Shown here: piece after piece, positions 9,292-17,074 of the stretch | Position numbering within the stretch: position 1 is the first letter of the stretch | How the letters are laid out: each line of letters opens with the position of its first letter | Assembly: GCF_015234135.1 (NCBI RefSeq) | Contig: NZ_JADGIK010000009.1 | Coordinates: 1 to 62,737, forward strand | DNA: 62,737 nucleotides | Origin: Faecalibacter rhinopitheci | Lineage (GTDB): Bacteria > Bacteroidota > Bacteroidia > Flavobacteriales > Weeksellaceae | Direction: 5' to 3' | The notes under the pieces: model-generated | What the model was told of the DNA's origin: nothing | Seen by the model: the letters and a program-made list of their open reading frames with translations, nothing else | Database searches by the model: none | Position numbers and translations under genes: made by a program

Positions 9292-10473
9292 TTAATCGAA
9301 ACTATGAACAATCTTTAATTGATTACCAAATATTTTGATGAATCCTCTTGCATCTCTCGAATCCCAAGCGTCGTTCTCTTCACCATAAACAGCAACTTTA
9401 GATTGCATCATATCGTAAGGAGATTCGATACCAATCATTGAGAAGTGGTAAGGATTTAATTGTAATTTCACTTTACCCGTTACTCTCTCTTGAGAAGACT
9501 CTAAGAAAGCTTCGATGTCACGCATTACAGGATCTAAGTACTGTGCTTCGTGTAATAAAGTTCCGTACCAGTTAGATAACGAATCTTTATGTAATAATTG
9601 CCATCTTGTTAACGTGTGTTTCTCTAACAAGTGGTGTGCTTTTATTAAGATATATGCAGCAGGTGCTTCGAAACCTACACGTCCTTTAATTCCTAAAATT
9701 GTATCACCTACGTGAATGTCACGACCGATTGCATATTCACCACCGATTTCGTTTAATTTTTGAATTAAAGCTACTGGAGACATTTTTTCACCATCTAATC
9801 CAACAGGAATTCCTTGTTCGAATTCAATTTCAATAACAGAAGGTTCTGTTCTAGATAATTGTGTTGGGTAAGCTTCTTCAGGTAAAGCTTGGTTAGAAGT
9901 TAATGTTTCCACACCCCCAACTGAAGTTCCCCAAATCCCTCTATTGATCGAGTATTTGGCTTTTTCCCAGCTATAGTTTACTCCTTGAGATTGTAAATAT
10001 TCAACTTCTTGTTGACGAGATAATTTTTCGTCACGAATAGGCGTAATAATTTTTGAATTTGGAGAGATCACTGCGAAAGCAACGTCAAAACGAATTTGAT
10101 CATTTCCTGCCCCTGTAGATCCATGTACAATGTATTCTGCATCTACATCTTTTGCGTACTGAGCAATAGCAATCGATTGGAACATACGTTCAGCACTCAC
10201 AGATAAAGGATAAGTGTTATTTTTTAAAATATTACCATATATTAAATAACGCACACACTCATTATAATATTTGTCTGTGATATCAATTGTTACGTGTTTA
10301 GACGAACCTAATTCGTAAGCACGAGCTTCAATTTCTTTTAACTCTTCTTCAGAAAATCCACCAGTATTTACTATTACTGTATGTACTTCCATTCCTTGAT
10401 CCTTTGTTAAGTTTACTAAACAGTAAGAAGTATCTAACCCTCCACTGTAAGCTAAAACTGCTTTATTGCTCAT
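9292..10473 (-). CDS. argG: argininosuccinate synthase
   Basis: ArgG condenses citrulline and aspartate using ATP. The N-terminal PP-loop AYSGGLDTSYCL and the citrulline/aspartate-binding GSTGAGNDQIRF segment are present. It begins 8 nt after argR, so the two are one transcription unit. Confidence 0.97.
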   Translation of the reverse strand: MSNKAVLAYSGGLDTSYCLVNLTKDQGMEVHTVIVNTGGFSEEELKEIEARAYELGSSKHVTIDITDKYYNECVRYLIYGNILKNNTYPLSVSAERMFQSIAIAQYAKDVDAEYIVHGSTGAGNDQIRFDVAFAVISPNSKIITPIRDEKLSRQQEVEYLQSQGVNYSWEKAKYSINRGIWGTSVGGVETLTSNQALPEEAYPTQLSRTEPSVIEIEFEQGIPVGLDGEKMSPVALIQKLNEIGGEYAIGRDIHVGDTILGIKGRVGFEAPAAYILIKAHHLLEKHTLTRWQLLHKDSLSNWYGTLLHEAQYLDPVMRDIEAFLESSQERVTGKVKLQLNPYHFSMIGIESPYDMMQSKVAVYGEENDAWDSRDARGFIKIFGNQLKIVHSFD

Positions 10474-10481
10474 TTTGATTG

Positions 10482-10934
10482 TTATTTGTTTATATTGGGA
10501 ACTATTGTTTTTAAATCTTTAATTACTTCATCACGTGTACTTTCTTCTTTCATGATGATAAGTAACGTATCGTCACCAGCTATAGTACCAATTATGCTTT
10601 TAAAATTTGAATTATCAATTTCAAAAGCTAAACTAGTTGCATAGCCCGGTTTTGTTTTTATTACGCCCAAATTATTTGAAAAGTTCAATGTAACTTGGTT
10701 AGTATGGGTAATGGTTTGATGAGTAGGTTCAGTTTCAGTCAGTTTATAAATATAGTTTCCATTTGTATTTGGAAGCTTTGAAACTTTAAGTTCGCGCAAA
10801 TCTCTCGATAAAGTGGCTTGAGTTACATTAATTTCTAAATCCATTAATTTTTTTAGTAATTCATCTTGACTACTTATTTCTTCTGTAGTGATTAACTCTT
10901 TAATGATTTGAAATCTGTATTTTTTATTACTCAT
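10482..10934 (-). CDS. argR: arginine repressor ArgR
   Basis: This is a 150-aa ArgR-type regulator. The N-terminal winged helix has TQATLSRDLRELKVSKLPN, the hallmark DNA-recognition segment. The C-terminal oligomerisation and arginine-binding domain contains GTIAGDDTLLII (compare GTIAGDDT in other ArgR proteins). It sits at the head of argG-argC-argD-carAB and has a near-consensus ARG box directly upstream of its own start, so autoregulation is likely. Confidence 0.95.
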   Translation of the reverse strand: MSNKKYRFQIIKELITTEEISSQDELLKKLMDLEINVTQATLSRDLRELKVSKLPNTNGNYIYKLTETEPTHQTITHTNQVTLNFSNNLGVIKTKPGYATSLAFEIDNSNFKSIIGTIAGDDTLLIIMKEESTRDEVIKDLKTIVPNINK

Positions 10935-10936
10935 TT

Positions 10937-10950
10937 TGAATATTTATTCG
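10937..10950. promoter_or_regulatory. putative ARG box (ArgR operator)
   Basis: TGAATATTTATTCG matches the palindromic ARG box core TGAATwwwwATTCA at 9 of 10 defined bases. It lies 3 bp upstream of the argR start codon and downstream of the predicted -7 box, well placed for repression. Confidence 0.6.
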
Positions 10951-10960
10951 GTAATTTGTG

Positions 10961-10968
10961 CAAATATA
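10961..10968 (-). promoter_or_regulatory. -7 promoter box of argR-argG operon
   Basis: Read on the minus strand the sequence is TATATTTG, a perfect match to the Bacteroidota -7 consensus TAnnTTTG. It sits 27 nt from the argR start. No good -33 TTTG is seen at the right distance. Confidence 0.55.
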
Positions 10969-11004
10969 CTCATTTTAGACAAAAAAAAACCTTAGAACGT
11001 ATAT

Positions 11005-11586
11005 TTATTCATTATCTTTTTTACTATTATTTTCTTGTCTAGCTTTATTTCCATATTCATCATTTAAATTATCATATACCAAACCTGTACATATACAGCG
11101 TTCACGCTCATTTTCCATTAAGATGTGATAGTTTTTACAACTTTTACATCCATTCCAAAATTCGTCAGATTGAGTTAACTCTGAAAATGTTACAGGCATA
11201 TATCCAAGTCTAGCATTCATCCGCATTACTGCTAAAGAAGTTGTAATACTGAAAATTTTAGAATTAGGGAATTTTGTGCGTGAAAGTGCAAATACGGCTT
11301 TTTTGATTTCTTTACCGATTCCCGAGCTCCTTAAATCCGTACGTACTATTAAACCTGAATTAACGACGAACTTTTCTTCTTCGTACGTTTCAATGTAACT
11401 AAATCCTGCTATTTGATTTTCGTCATCAAAAGCAATTACCGCGTTCCCGTTACGCATTTTGCGTTCCAGGTAGACCGGATTTCTTTTCGCGATGCCAGTC
11501 TTTCTCATACGAGCGGACTCTTCGTACCATTCACACAAAAGTGCTGTATACTGGGCATCGTCTGCATTTGCTATTCTTACATACAT
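11005..11586 (-). CDS. GNAT-family N-acetyltransferase of the arginine cluster
   Basis: This 193-aa acetyltransferase has a GNAT core (IAGFSYIETYEEEKFVVNSG, then VRTDLRSSGIGKEIKK, the acetyl-CoA-binding R/Q-x-x-G-x-G/A region). Genes of this type head arginine clusters in many Bacteroidota and are candidates for the glutamate N-acetylation step (ArgA role); this assignment comes from context only. The C-terminal 50 residues carry a cysteine cluster (NGCKSCKN ... RCICTG) that could bind a metal and is not part of a standard GNAT fold. argR begins 70 nt downstream. Confidence 0.75.
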   Translation of the reverse strand: MYVRIANADDAQYTALLCEWYEESARMRKTGIAKRNPVYLERKMRNGNAVIAFDDENQIAGFSYIETYEEEKFVVNSGLIVRTDLRSSGIGKEIKKAVFALSRTKFPNSKIFSITTSLAVMRMNARLGYMPVTFSELTQSDEFWNGCKSCKNYHILMENERERCICTGLVYDNLNDEYGNKARQENNSKKDNE

Positions 11587-11738
11587 AATTTGGGAGCGTT
11601 GATTAAGTGATTAGAAGTTAAAAAAATAGATGACCAATAGTCATCATAGGCAATAAAGTTTCTAGAAGTTATAGAAACGTCTTTATTAAAATATTTTTTC
11701 TCAGTTAGGAGAAGAATGTCTTTCGCAATTTCTTCCAT
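11577..11738 (-). CDS. possible 53-aa leader ORF upstream of the GNAT gene
   Basis: An ATG at 11738 opens a 53-codon frame that ends at 11577-11579, overlapping the GNAT start by 10 nt in a different frame. The start lies 36 nt downstream of a perfect TAnnTTTG box, a sensible 5' UTR length. The product (MEEIAKDILLLTEKKYFNKD...) matches nothing I recognise, has no signal peptide and is Phe/Tyr/Ile rich. It could be a real small gene translationally coupled to the acetyltransferase, a leader peptide, or chance. Confidence 0.3.
   Translation of the reverse strand: MEEIAKDILLLTEKKYFNKDVSITSRNFIAYDDYWSSIFLTSNHLINAPKLCM
11629..11645 (-). promoter_or_regulatory. hairpin with T-run in the GNAT leader (possible attenuator)
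   Basis: A perfect 6-bp stem GATGAC-tattg-GTCATC (minus strand) is followed by TATTTTTTT, terminator-like, and lies 43 nt before the GNAT start. It falls inside the possible leader ORF. Confidence 0.35.
11658..11678. repeat. inverted repeat in the argB-GNAT divergent region
   Basis: GTTTCTA and TAGAAAC form a perfect 7-bp inverted repeat around 7 nt. It could be an RNA hairpin in the minus-strand leader or a protein-binding site. Confidence 0.4.
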
Positions 11739-11773
11739 TAATCAACAAGATATTCAGTTATTATACTGAGATG

Positions 11774-11781
11774 CAAAGTTA
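11774..11781 (-). promoter_or_regulatory. -7 box for the minus-strand arginine leader
   Basis: The minus strand reads TAACTTTG, a match to TAnnTTTG. It is only 8 bp from the divergent argB box, so the two promoters probably overlap and are regulated together. Confidence 0.45.
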
Positions 11782-11788
11782 AATACTT

Positions 11789-11796
11789 TATTTTTG
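11789..11796 (+). promoter_or_regulatory. -7 box for argB
   Basis: TATTTTTG matches TAnnTTTG and lies 43 nt upstream of the argB ATG. Confidence 0.5.
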
Positions 11797-11838
11797 TAAG
11801 CATAAAAAAACACAATAAATTTTATATAAAAAATTAAT

Positions 11839-12606
11839 ATGTTGAAGATTATAAAGATAGGCGGAGGGATTATCGATAATCCGGATGAATTAAATTCATT
11901 TTTGAAAACTTTTTCAGCAATAGAAAGTCCTAAAATTTTGATCCATGGAGGAGGGAAAGGCGCTTCGAAAATGTTGCAAAAGTTAGGGATTGAACCTAAT
12001 ATGATCGAAGGGCGACGTGTAACTGACCAAGCAACACTAGATGTTGTGACAGGTCTATATGCAGGGAATATTAATAAAATGATTGTTTCGATATTGCAAC
12101 AAAACGGTACTAATGCAGTAGGATTATCAGGAGCAGATGGTAATGTGATAAAAGGTATTAAACGTCCTATAAAAACAGTAGATTTTGGATTTGTAGGCGA
12201 TATTAATTTGGAAGGAATTAATATTGATTTTTTACAATTATTAATTGATAACGGATATACGCCTGTAATGTGTGCAATAACTCATGATGGAAATGCACAG
12301 TTGTTAAATACAAATGCAGATACTATTGCATCAACTATTGCAGAAGCATTAGCACAGAAAAATGAAGTAGAATTAAATTTTTGTTTTGATAAAATTGGTG
12401 TCCTAAGAGATGTAAATGATGATAGTACATTAATTCCAATTATCAATAAAGAGCTTTACCAAGAATTAAAAGAAAAAGGGATAATTTTTGAAGGTATGAT
12501 CCCAAAATTGGACAATTCATTTCGAGTTATAGAGAATGGAGTTAAAAATGTATGTTTAGTACATGCAAATAATATAAATACAGATATTAAAACAGTTTTA
12601 TGTTAG
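11839..12606 (+). CDS. argB: acetylglutamate kinase
   Basis: ArgB phosphorylates N-acyl-glutamate in the second committed arginine step. The amino-acid kinase motifs KIGGGIID and HGGGKGASKML are at the N-terminus, and NTNADTIASTIAEALA is in the nucleotide-binding half. At 255 aa it is typical of the family. It overlaps the next gene by 7 nt and is divergent from the rest of the arginine genes. Confidence 0.95.
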   Translation: MLKIIKIGGGIIDNPDELNSFLKTFSAIESPKILIHGGGKGASKMLQKLGIEPNMIEGRRVTDQATLDVVTGLYAGNINKMIVSILQQNGTNAVGLSGADGNVIKGIKRPIKTVDFGFVGDINLEGINIDFLQLLIDNGYTPVMCAITHDGNAQLLNTNADTIASTIAEALAQKNEVELNFCFDKIGVLRDVNDDSTLIPIINKELYQELKEKGIIFEGMIPKLDNSFRVIENGVKNVCLVHANNINTDIKTVLC

Positions 12607-13667
12607 CATTAAATGAGCTAAAGCAAAAGGCAGTAGATTTATTGTGTCAGTTAATCGAAACACAATCATTCTCAAGTGAAGAAGATCAAACAGCTGAAAT
12701 TATTGTTAATTTTCTAAAAGTAAATGGAGCTACACCTCAGCGCCAGGATAATAACGTATATGCAATACATCCGGGTTATGATGAAGCTAAAAAAACAATA
12801 TTATTAAATTCACATCACGATACTGTAAAATTTGGGAAGTCTTGGACATATGATGCGCTTAAGGCAACTATTGAAGGCGATAAATTGACAGGACTAGGAA
12901 GTAATGATGCAGGTGCTTCTGCAGTAAGTTTATTAGCAACTTTTATCAATTATTTAAATGAAGATTTACCCTTTAATTTAATTGTAGCTATAACAGCAGA
13001 GGAGGAGAGTTCAGGAGATCTAAACGTTGGAAGCTTATTACCAAGTTTACCTAAAATTGATTTGGGAATTGTAGGAGAACCAACCAAAATGGATATGGCA
13101 ATTGCCGAGAGAGGATTAATTGTATTTGATGTTGTAGTAAAAGGAAAAACAGGTCATGCAGCTCGTAACGAAGGCGTAAATGCGATTTATGAAGCATTAG
13201 ATACAATTAATTGGTTTAAAACGCACGAATTTGAAAAGATTTCTGATTTGTTAGGTCCTGTAAAGACTACGGTTACTCAGATCATTGCAGGAAAGCAACA
13301 CAATGTAGTTCCAGACGAATGTACACTTGTTGTTGATTGTCGTGTGAATGAATTATATACAAATGAAGAAGTAGCAGAAATTATTCAAGCAGCTTTACCT
13401 CATGCAGATGTAGTTCCAAGATCATTAAGATTAAATTCTTCTCGTATTGCAATGGATCATCCAATCGTACAAAGAGGGATTGCTTTAGGTTGCTCGACAT
13501 ATGGTTCACCGACAATGTCAGATCAAACAATGATGAGCTTTGATACTATAAAAATTGGACCTGGTGATTCTGCACGTTCACATACGCCAGATGAATATAT
13601 TTTAATTTCAGAAATAGAACACGGAATCAATAGATATATTCAGTTATTGAAAGATTTTAAATTTTAA
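12600..13667 (+). CDS. argE: M20 family N-acyl-ornithine deacylase (ArgE-like)
   Basis: This is a di-zinc M20 peptidase-fold enzyme with metal-binding motifs LLNSHHDTV and AEEESSG and a dimerisation-domain segment GKTGHAARNEGVNA. In this context it should release ornithine or its acyl-free product late in the pathway. Its start overlaps the argB stop, so the two are translationally coupled. Whether the substrate is N-acetyl or N-succinyl is not readable from the sequence. Confidence 0.88.
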   Translation: MLALNELKQKAVDLLCQLIETQSFSSEEDQTAEIIVNFLKVNGATPQRQDNNVYAIHPGYDEAKKTILLNSHHDTVKFGKSWTYDALKATIEGDKLTGLGSNDAGASAVSLLATFINYLNEDLPFNLIVAITAEEESSGDLNVGSLLPSLPKIDLGIVGEPTKMDMAIAERGLIVFDVVVKGKTGHAARNEGVNAIYEALDTINWFKTHEFEKISDLLGPVKTTVTQIIAGKQHNVVPDECTLVVDCRVNELYTNEEVAEIIQAALPHADVVPRSLRLNSSRIAMDHPIVQRGIALGCSTYGSPTMSDQTMMSFDTIKIGPGDSARSHTPDEYILISEIEHGINRYIQLLKDFKF

Positions 13668-13685
13668 TTTATTAGAATTAAGCAT

Positions 13686-13719
13686 AAAAAAAGGATAACT
13701 CTTAGAGTTATCCTTTTTT
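13686..13719. terminator. bidirectional terminator between argE and tonB
   Basis: An A-tract, a perfect 10-bp stem (GGATAACTCT / AGAGTTATCC) and a T-tract are arranged symmetrically between convergent genes. Confidence 0.92.
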
Positions 13720-13732
13720 GCTTATTATATTA

Positions 13733-14680
13733 TTACATCTGTTGGAAACGAACAGGGATATTAAATTGTAATACCGCTGGTCTACCATCATCAGATTCTG
13801 CAGGTTTAATAGTTTTACCTCTTTTTTGTTGTTTCTGCGTAATACGTTCTAAAGCTTTTTTAGCTTCAGGACCTAATTTAGCATCACCTTGAGGAGAAAC
13901 TTTAACAATGCGTCCTTGTGTATCAATTTGGAAATTTAATTTCGCAACTGCATTAGTGATACCATCACGTTCTGCAATATCAGCGAAATCTGATAATTCA
14001 TCTCCAATATCAGCACTAAGGCGTTTAGACATACAATCAATTGCTTGTTGTTTACCTTTGGCTGCGTCTTTTTCACATCCAGGGTAAATAGCCATCACAG
14101 TTGCTGAACGAGCTGTTACTGTAGCTGGTGCTGCAGGCTCATTAGACTTACTGTCATTCTTTGGCGCTTGAGTTGTATTCTTAGGTGCCTCAGGATTTAA
14201 GTTTACAGGTCCACCACCGGTTTGTCCTGTAGATTCTTTACCTTCTCTTTTTTCAAAAGATAAGTCTTTCCCTTTTAAATCGTCAGCTGGAGGAACTGTC
14301 TCCTGAACTTTTGGTTCTGGTTTAGGTTCTGGCATAACGAATTTTTCTTGAGCAGTTTCTTCTTGGTAATGATTTTGTTGAACTTCTGGTTCTGGTTCTG
14401 GTTCTACTACTTCTGGTTCTTCTTCTTCAGGAACATCAGGAATTACAATGTCTGCTAACTGTACATCAACAGTTACATCTTCATTCTTGCTACCACCTAA
14501 ATCAGAAATAGAAAGTAAAACAGCCCCAACCAATAACAAAATAATAAGACCACCTCGTAAAAGAGCACGTAATAAAGAACGGTTTTCTGTCATACGTAAG
14601 TCGTATGCACCGTATGCCTTATTTCTGTTCTCGAATACAATTTCGTCTAAAGACTTTATATTCTTATTGTTATCTGACAT
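13733..14680 (-). CDS. tonB: TonB-like energy transducer
   Basis: The protein has a cytoplasmic N-terminus with SLDEIVFENRNKAYGAYDLR, a conserved opening of Bacteroidota TonB proteins. This is followed by one membrane helix (about residues 40-60), a Pro/Glu/Lys-rich periplasmic spacer (EPEPEPEV, PKPEPKVQ), and a C-terminal TonB domain in which FQIDTQGRIVKVSP and LQFNIPVRF are recognisable. It transmits proton-motive force from ExbB/ExbD to outer-membrane receptors. It is the last gene of the exbB-exbD-exbD-tonB operon. Confidence 0.93.
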   Translation of the reverse strand: MSDNNKNIKSLDEIVFENRNKAYGAYDLRMTENRSLLRALLRGGLIILLLVGAVLLSISDLGGSKNEDVTVDVQLADIVIPDVPEEEEPEVVEPEPEPEVQQNHYQEETAQEKFVMPEPKPEPKVQETVPPADDLKGKDLSFEKREGKESTGQTGGGPVNLNPEAPKNTTQAPKNDSKSNEPAAPATVTARSATVMAIYPGCEKDAAKGKQQAIDCMSKRLSADIGDELSDFADIAERDGITNAVAKLNFQIDTQGRIVKVSPQGDAKLGPEAKKALERITQKQQKRGKTIKPAESDDGRPAVLQFNIPVRFQQM

Positions 14681-14714
14681 TTTAAATTTACTTTTTTAAT
14701 TAATTCAATCTACG

Positions 14715-15251
14715 TTATTTACCTACTTTCTCGTCAAGTACTTTTTGCTCGTAAGGAGCTACTTCAACGATACCATATTTAGTAGATTTCGTAATTTCCA
14801 TCTCATCTAAAACGTCAACTAAGTTTTTATAACTTGCTCCGTCCGTTGGTTTAATGATCACAGTAAACATATCTTTTTGAGGTGCTTTCGCAAAAGCATC
14901 AGTGATTACTTTACGTATACCTTCAGCAGAATAGTCTGTCTCATTTAAATCAGTTGCAGTTAAACTTTGGTCTTTTTGATGCCAAAAGATCTTTCCTTCT
15001 TTCCCAATTACAATAGATAAAGAGTTGCGTAAATCAATTTCTGGTTTAACAGATTGCTCTACTTTTTCATCTAATTTTGGAGGCATATTTAAGTTCATCA
15101 CGTTCGGTTTGATTTGTGTCGCTGCGAACATAAAGAATGTAATTAATAAGAAACCTAAGTCTACTAACGGTGCCATATCAACTTTCGTTGACTGCTTTTT
15201 GGAACGAACTTTTTTCCCGTCGCCACTATCGGCTGTATCTATTTGCGCCAT
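14715..15251 (-). CDS. exbD: biopolymer transport protein ExbD (second copy)
   Basis: This 178-aa ExbD/TolR protein has a cationic N-terminus, then VDMAPLVDLGFLLITFFMFA, the single membrane helix holding the conserved proton-relay aspartate (VDLGFLLI). A periplasmic domain follows. It lies between exbD1 and tonB with short spacers. Confidence 0.93.
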   Translation of the reverse strand: MAQIDTADSGDGKKVRSKKQSTKVDMAPLVDLGFLLITFFMFAATQIKPNVMNLNMPPKLDEKVEQSVKPEIDLRNSLSIVIGKEGKIFWHQKDQSLTATDLNETDYSAEGIRKVITDAFAKAPQKDMFTVIIKPTDGASYKNLVDVLDEMEITKSTKYGIVEVAPYEQKVLDEKVGK

Positions 15252-15269
15252 TTCTTAAACTTCTTTTAA

Positions 15270-15860
15270 TTATTCTTGTGATGTGATTAACTGAAACTTG
15301 TTCATGTTCTTTTCTTGCAATTGCTTGATTAAAGTTTTGAATTTTTTATATTCAGCACCTTCATCTCCTTTAATTGCTAAGAATAAATCTGGATTAGCTT
15401 CTTTGGCTTCAATAATCCAATCTACTAATTCAACTTTACTTCCTCCAATAGTATCCAAAGGAATACCTGGTGTATATAAAGCTTGTTTATCAGAAGATAG
15501 ATTTAAGAATTGTCTCATTTCAGCCATTGGAACTCCAAATTCTACAACACTTTTGAAAGCTTTCTTTTCAGCGTCTGTAAATCTAACACCATATTTCTCA
15601 CCCATTTTCTCTAAAGCAGGAATTCTATCATTCTCGTCAAAAGACATCAAGAAATTACCTTTTCCATCGATTTTAGCGATCATCATGTTATCCTCAGCCA
15701 TTTTTTCGTTAGAAACAGATGTAGGTGTTACTACAGCTACAACTTCAGGCTCACGGAAGTTAGATGTTAAGATAAAGAAAGATAACAAAAGCCAAGCCAT
15801 GTCAGACATAGCTGTTAAGTCCATCGAAGGACCTCTTCTTTTTGGTTTTACTCTTGCCAT
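15270..15860 (-). CDS. exbD: biopolymer transport protein ExbD (first copy)
   Basis: This is a 196-aa ExbD homologue with MDLTAMSDMAWLLLSFFILT as its membrane segment; the aspartate in SDMAWLLL is at the conserved proton-relay position. The periplasmic part differs markedly from the second copy. Paired divergent ExbD proteins are usual in Flavobacteriia TonB systems. Confidence 0.93.
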   Translation of the reverse strand: MARVKPKRRGPSMDLTAMSDMAWLLLSFFILTSNFREPEVVAVVTPTSVSNEKMAEDNMMIAKIDGKGNFLMSFDENDRIPALEKMGEKYGVRFTDAEKKAFKSVVEFGVPMAEMRQFLNLSSDKQALYTPGIPLDTIGGSKVELVDWIIEAKEANPDLFLAIKGDEGAEYKKFKTLIKQLQEKNMNKFQLITSQE

Positions 15861-15940
15861 TTTTCTCTGTTTTAATTATTAATATTCAAATTTGTTTGGA
15901 TAAATCTCAAAGTAGATTACTTTGTTATATTAGCCGAATA

Positions 15941-16753
15941 TTAATTGTGTGCAGAGAAAGATTGTTGAATACTCATTCCTACTTCGTCAATTTTGAAAGT
16001 TAAATCATCAATTTTAGAAGTAAAGTAAGCATAAGCAATAATAGCGAATGCAGATGCACCAATACCCATACCTGTATTAATTAAGGCTTCCGCAATACCT
16101 ACAGATAATGTAGCCGAATCTACAGATCCTCCACCTTCTCCTAATGCGAAGAAAGATTTAATCATACCTAATACTGTTCCCATTAAGGCAATTAATGTAC
16201 CTACAGAAGCAATAGTAGAGATAATTGTCATATTTTTCTCTAAAGTTGGCATTTCTAAAGTAGTTGCCTCTTCTAAAGTTTTAGATAATTGAACTAATTT
16301 TTGCTCTTTGTTTAAAGTTGTATCGTTTTCTAACGCTTTGTAAGTTGTTAAACCTTCTTTTACTACGTTACCGATAGACCCTTTTTGTTTGTCACATAAT
16401 TCGATCGCTTTGTTGATCTCATTTTTGTTTAATAATGCACGGATGTCATTTACAAATTTGTCAGCACTTCCTGTTCCTTTCGCTTTTCCTAAAACGATTG
16501 CACGGTCAATTGAGAAAACAACTACCATAAAGAAGAATGACATTAAGAATGGGATAATAACCCCTCCTTTGAAAATGATACCTAACATATTTAAAGGGTG
16601 TCCTTTTGCAGTGTCTCCTCCTTCGAAGTTAGATTCTTGACCAAATAATCCGTAAAAAATAGCCATAGCAACTAAAATTAATACGATAATAGTAATGATA
16701 GGATTTATACCTCCTTTTTTACTTTTAGCTGGTACTGATACATTCTTTTCCAT
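15941..16753 (-). CDS. exbB: ExbB/TolQ/MotA-family proton channel
   Basis: The 270-aa protein has an N-terminal helix (about 18-35), a second helix near 60-85 and two C-terminal helices. It carries the TolQ-type GTLIALMGTVLGMIKSFFAL and GMGIGASAFAIIAYAYF segments. It heads the TonB operon and forms the channel with the ExbD proteins in the inner membrane. Confidence 0.93.
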   Translation of the reverse strand: MEKNVSVPAKSKKGGINPIITIIVLILVAMAIFYGLFGQESNFEGGDTAKGHPLNMLGIIFKGGVIIPFLMSFFFMVVVFSIDRAIVLGKAKGTGSADKFVNDIRALLNKNEINKAIELCDKQKGSIGNVVKEGLTTYKALENDTTLNKEQKLVQLSKTLEEATTLEMPTLEKNMTIISTIASVGTLIALMGTVLGMIKSFFALGEGGGSVDSATLSVGIAEALINTGMGIGASAFAIIAYAYFTSKIDDLTFKIDEVGMSIQQSFSAHN

Positions 16754-17074
16754 TTACTAATTCTTTTAAATATTATGATTTTATTAATGTGGGTGTAAAT
16801 TAAGTGAAAATTTTTTAAAACTTCAATATTATTTATTGACATATCGCGTTAAATTAATAATAAAGTTGATTTTAAACTCTATTATTATCAATATACAAAA
16901 GACTTTAAACAATTATTTTTTAAAATATATTCTTTTAATTTACTGATTTTAAATTATCTGTTTGCCGAAGTTATTGTTTTTTTTGAAATATTAGAATTAC
17001 ATTAATACTTTTTTAAAAATATTTTTAAAATAGATTAATTATCAAGAATTTTGTGACCCATTTAAATTAAACTC
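16754..17074. other. intergenic region between exbB and topB
   Basis: This is very AT-rich divergent spacer. It must hold the promoters of exbB and topB, but I see no clear TAnnTTTG box on either strand, only a weak TACTTTTT at about 17006. No gene, tRNA or terminator is recognisable. Confidence 0.5.

Noticed and set aside
10996-11013. Second ARG box at the GNAT 3' end
   Set aside because: Only one half-site (ATTCA) is good; the other half matches 3 of 5 bases and the site overlaps a stop codon, so it is too weak to call.
15298-15882. 194-codon ORF opposite the first exbD
   Set aside because: Complementary-strand shadow of exbD, which carries the clear conserved motifs.
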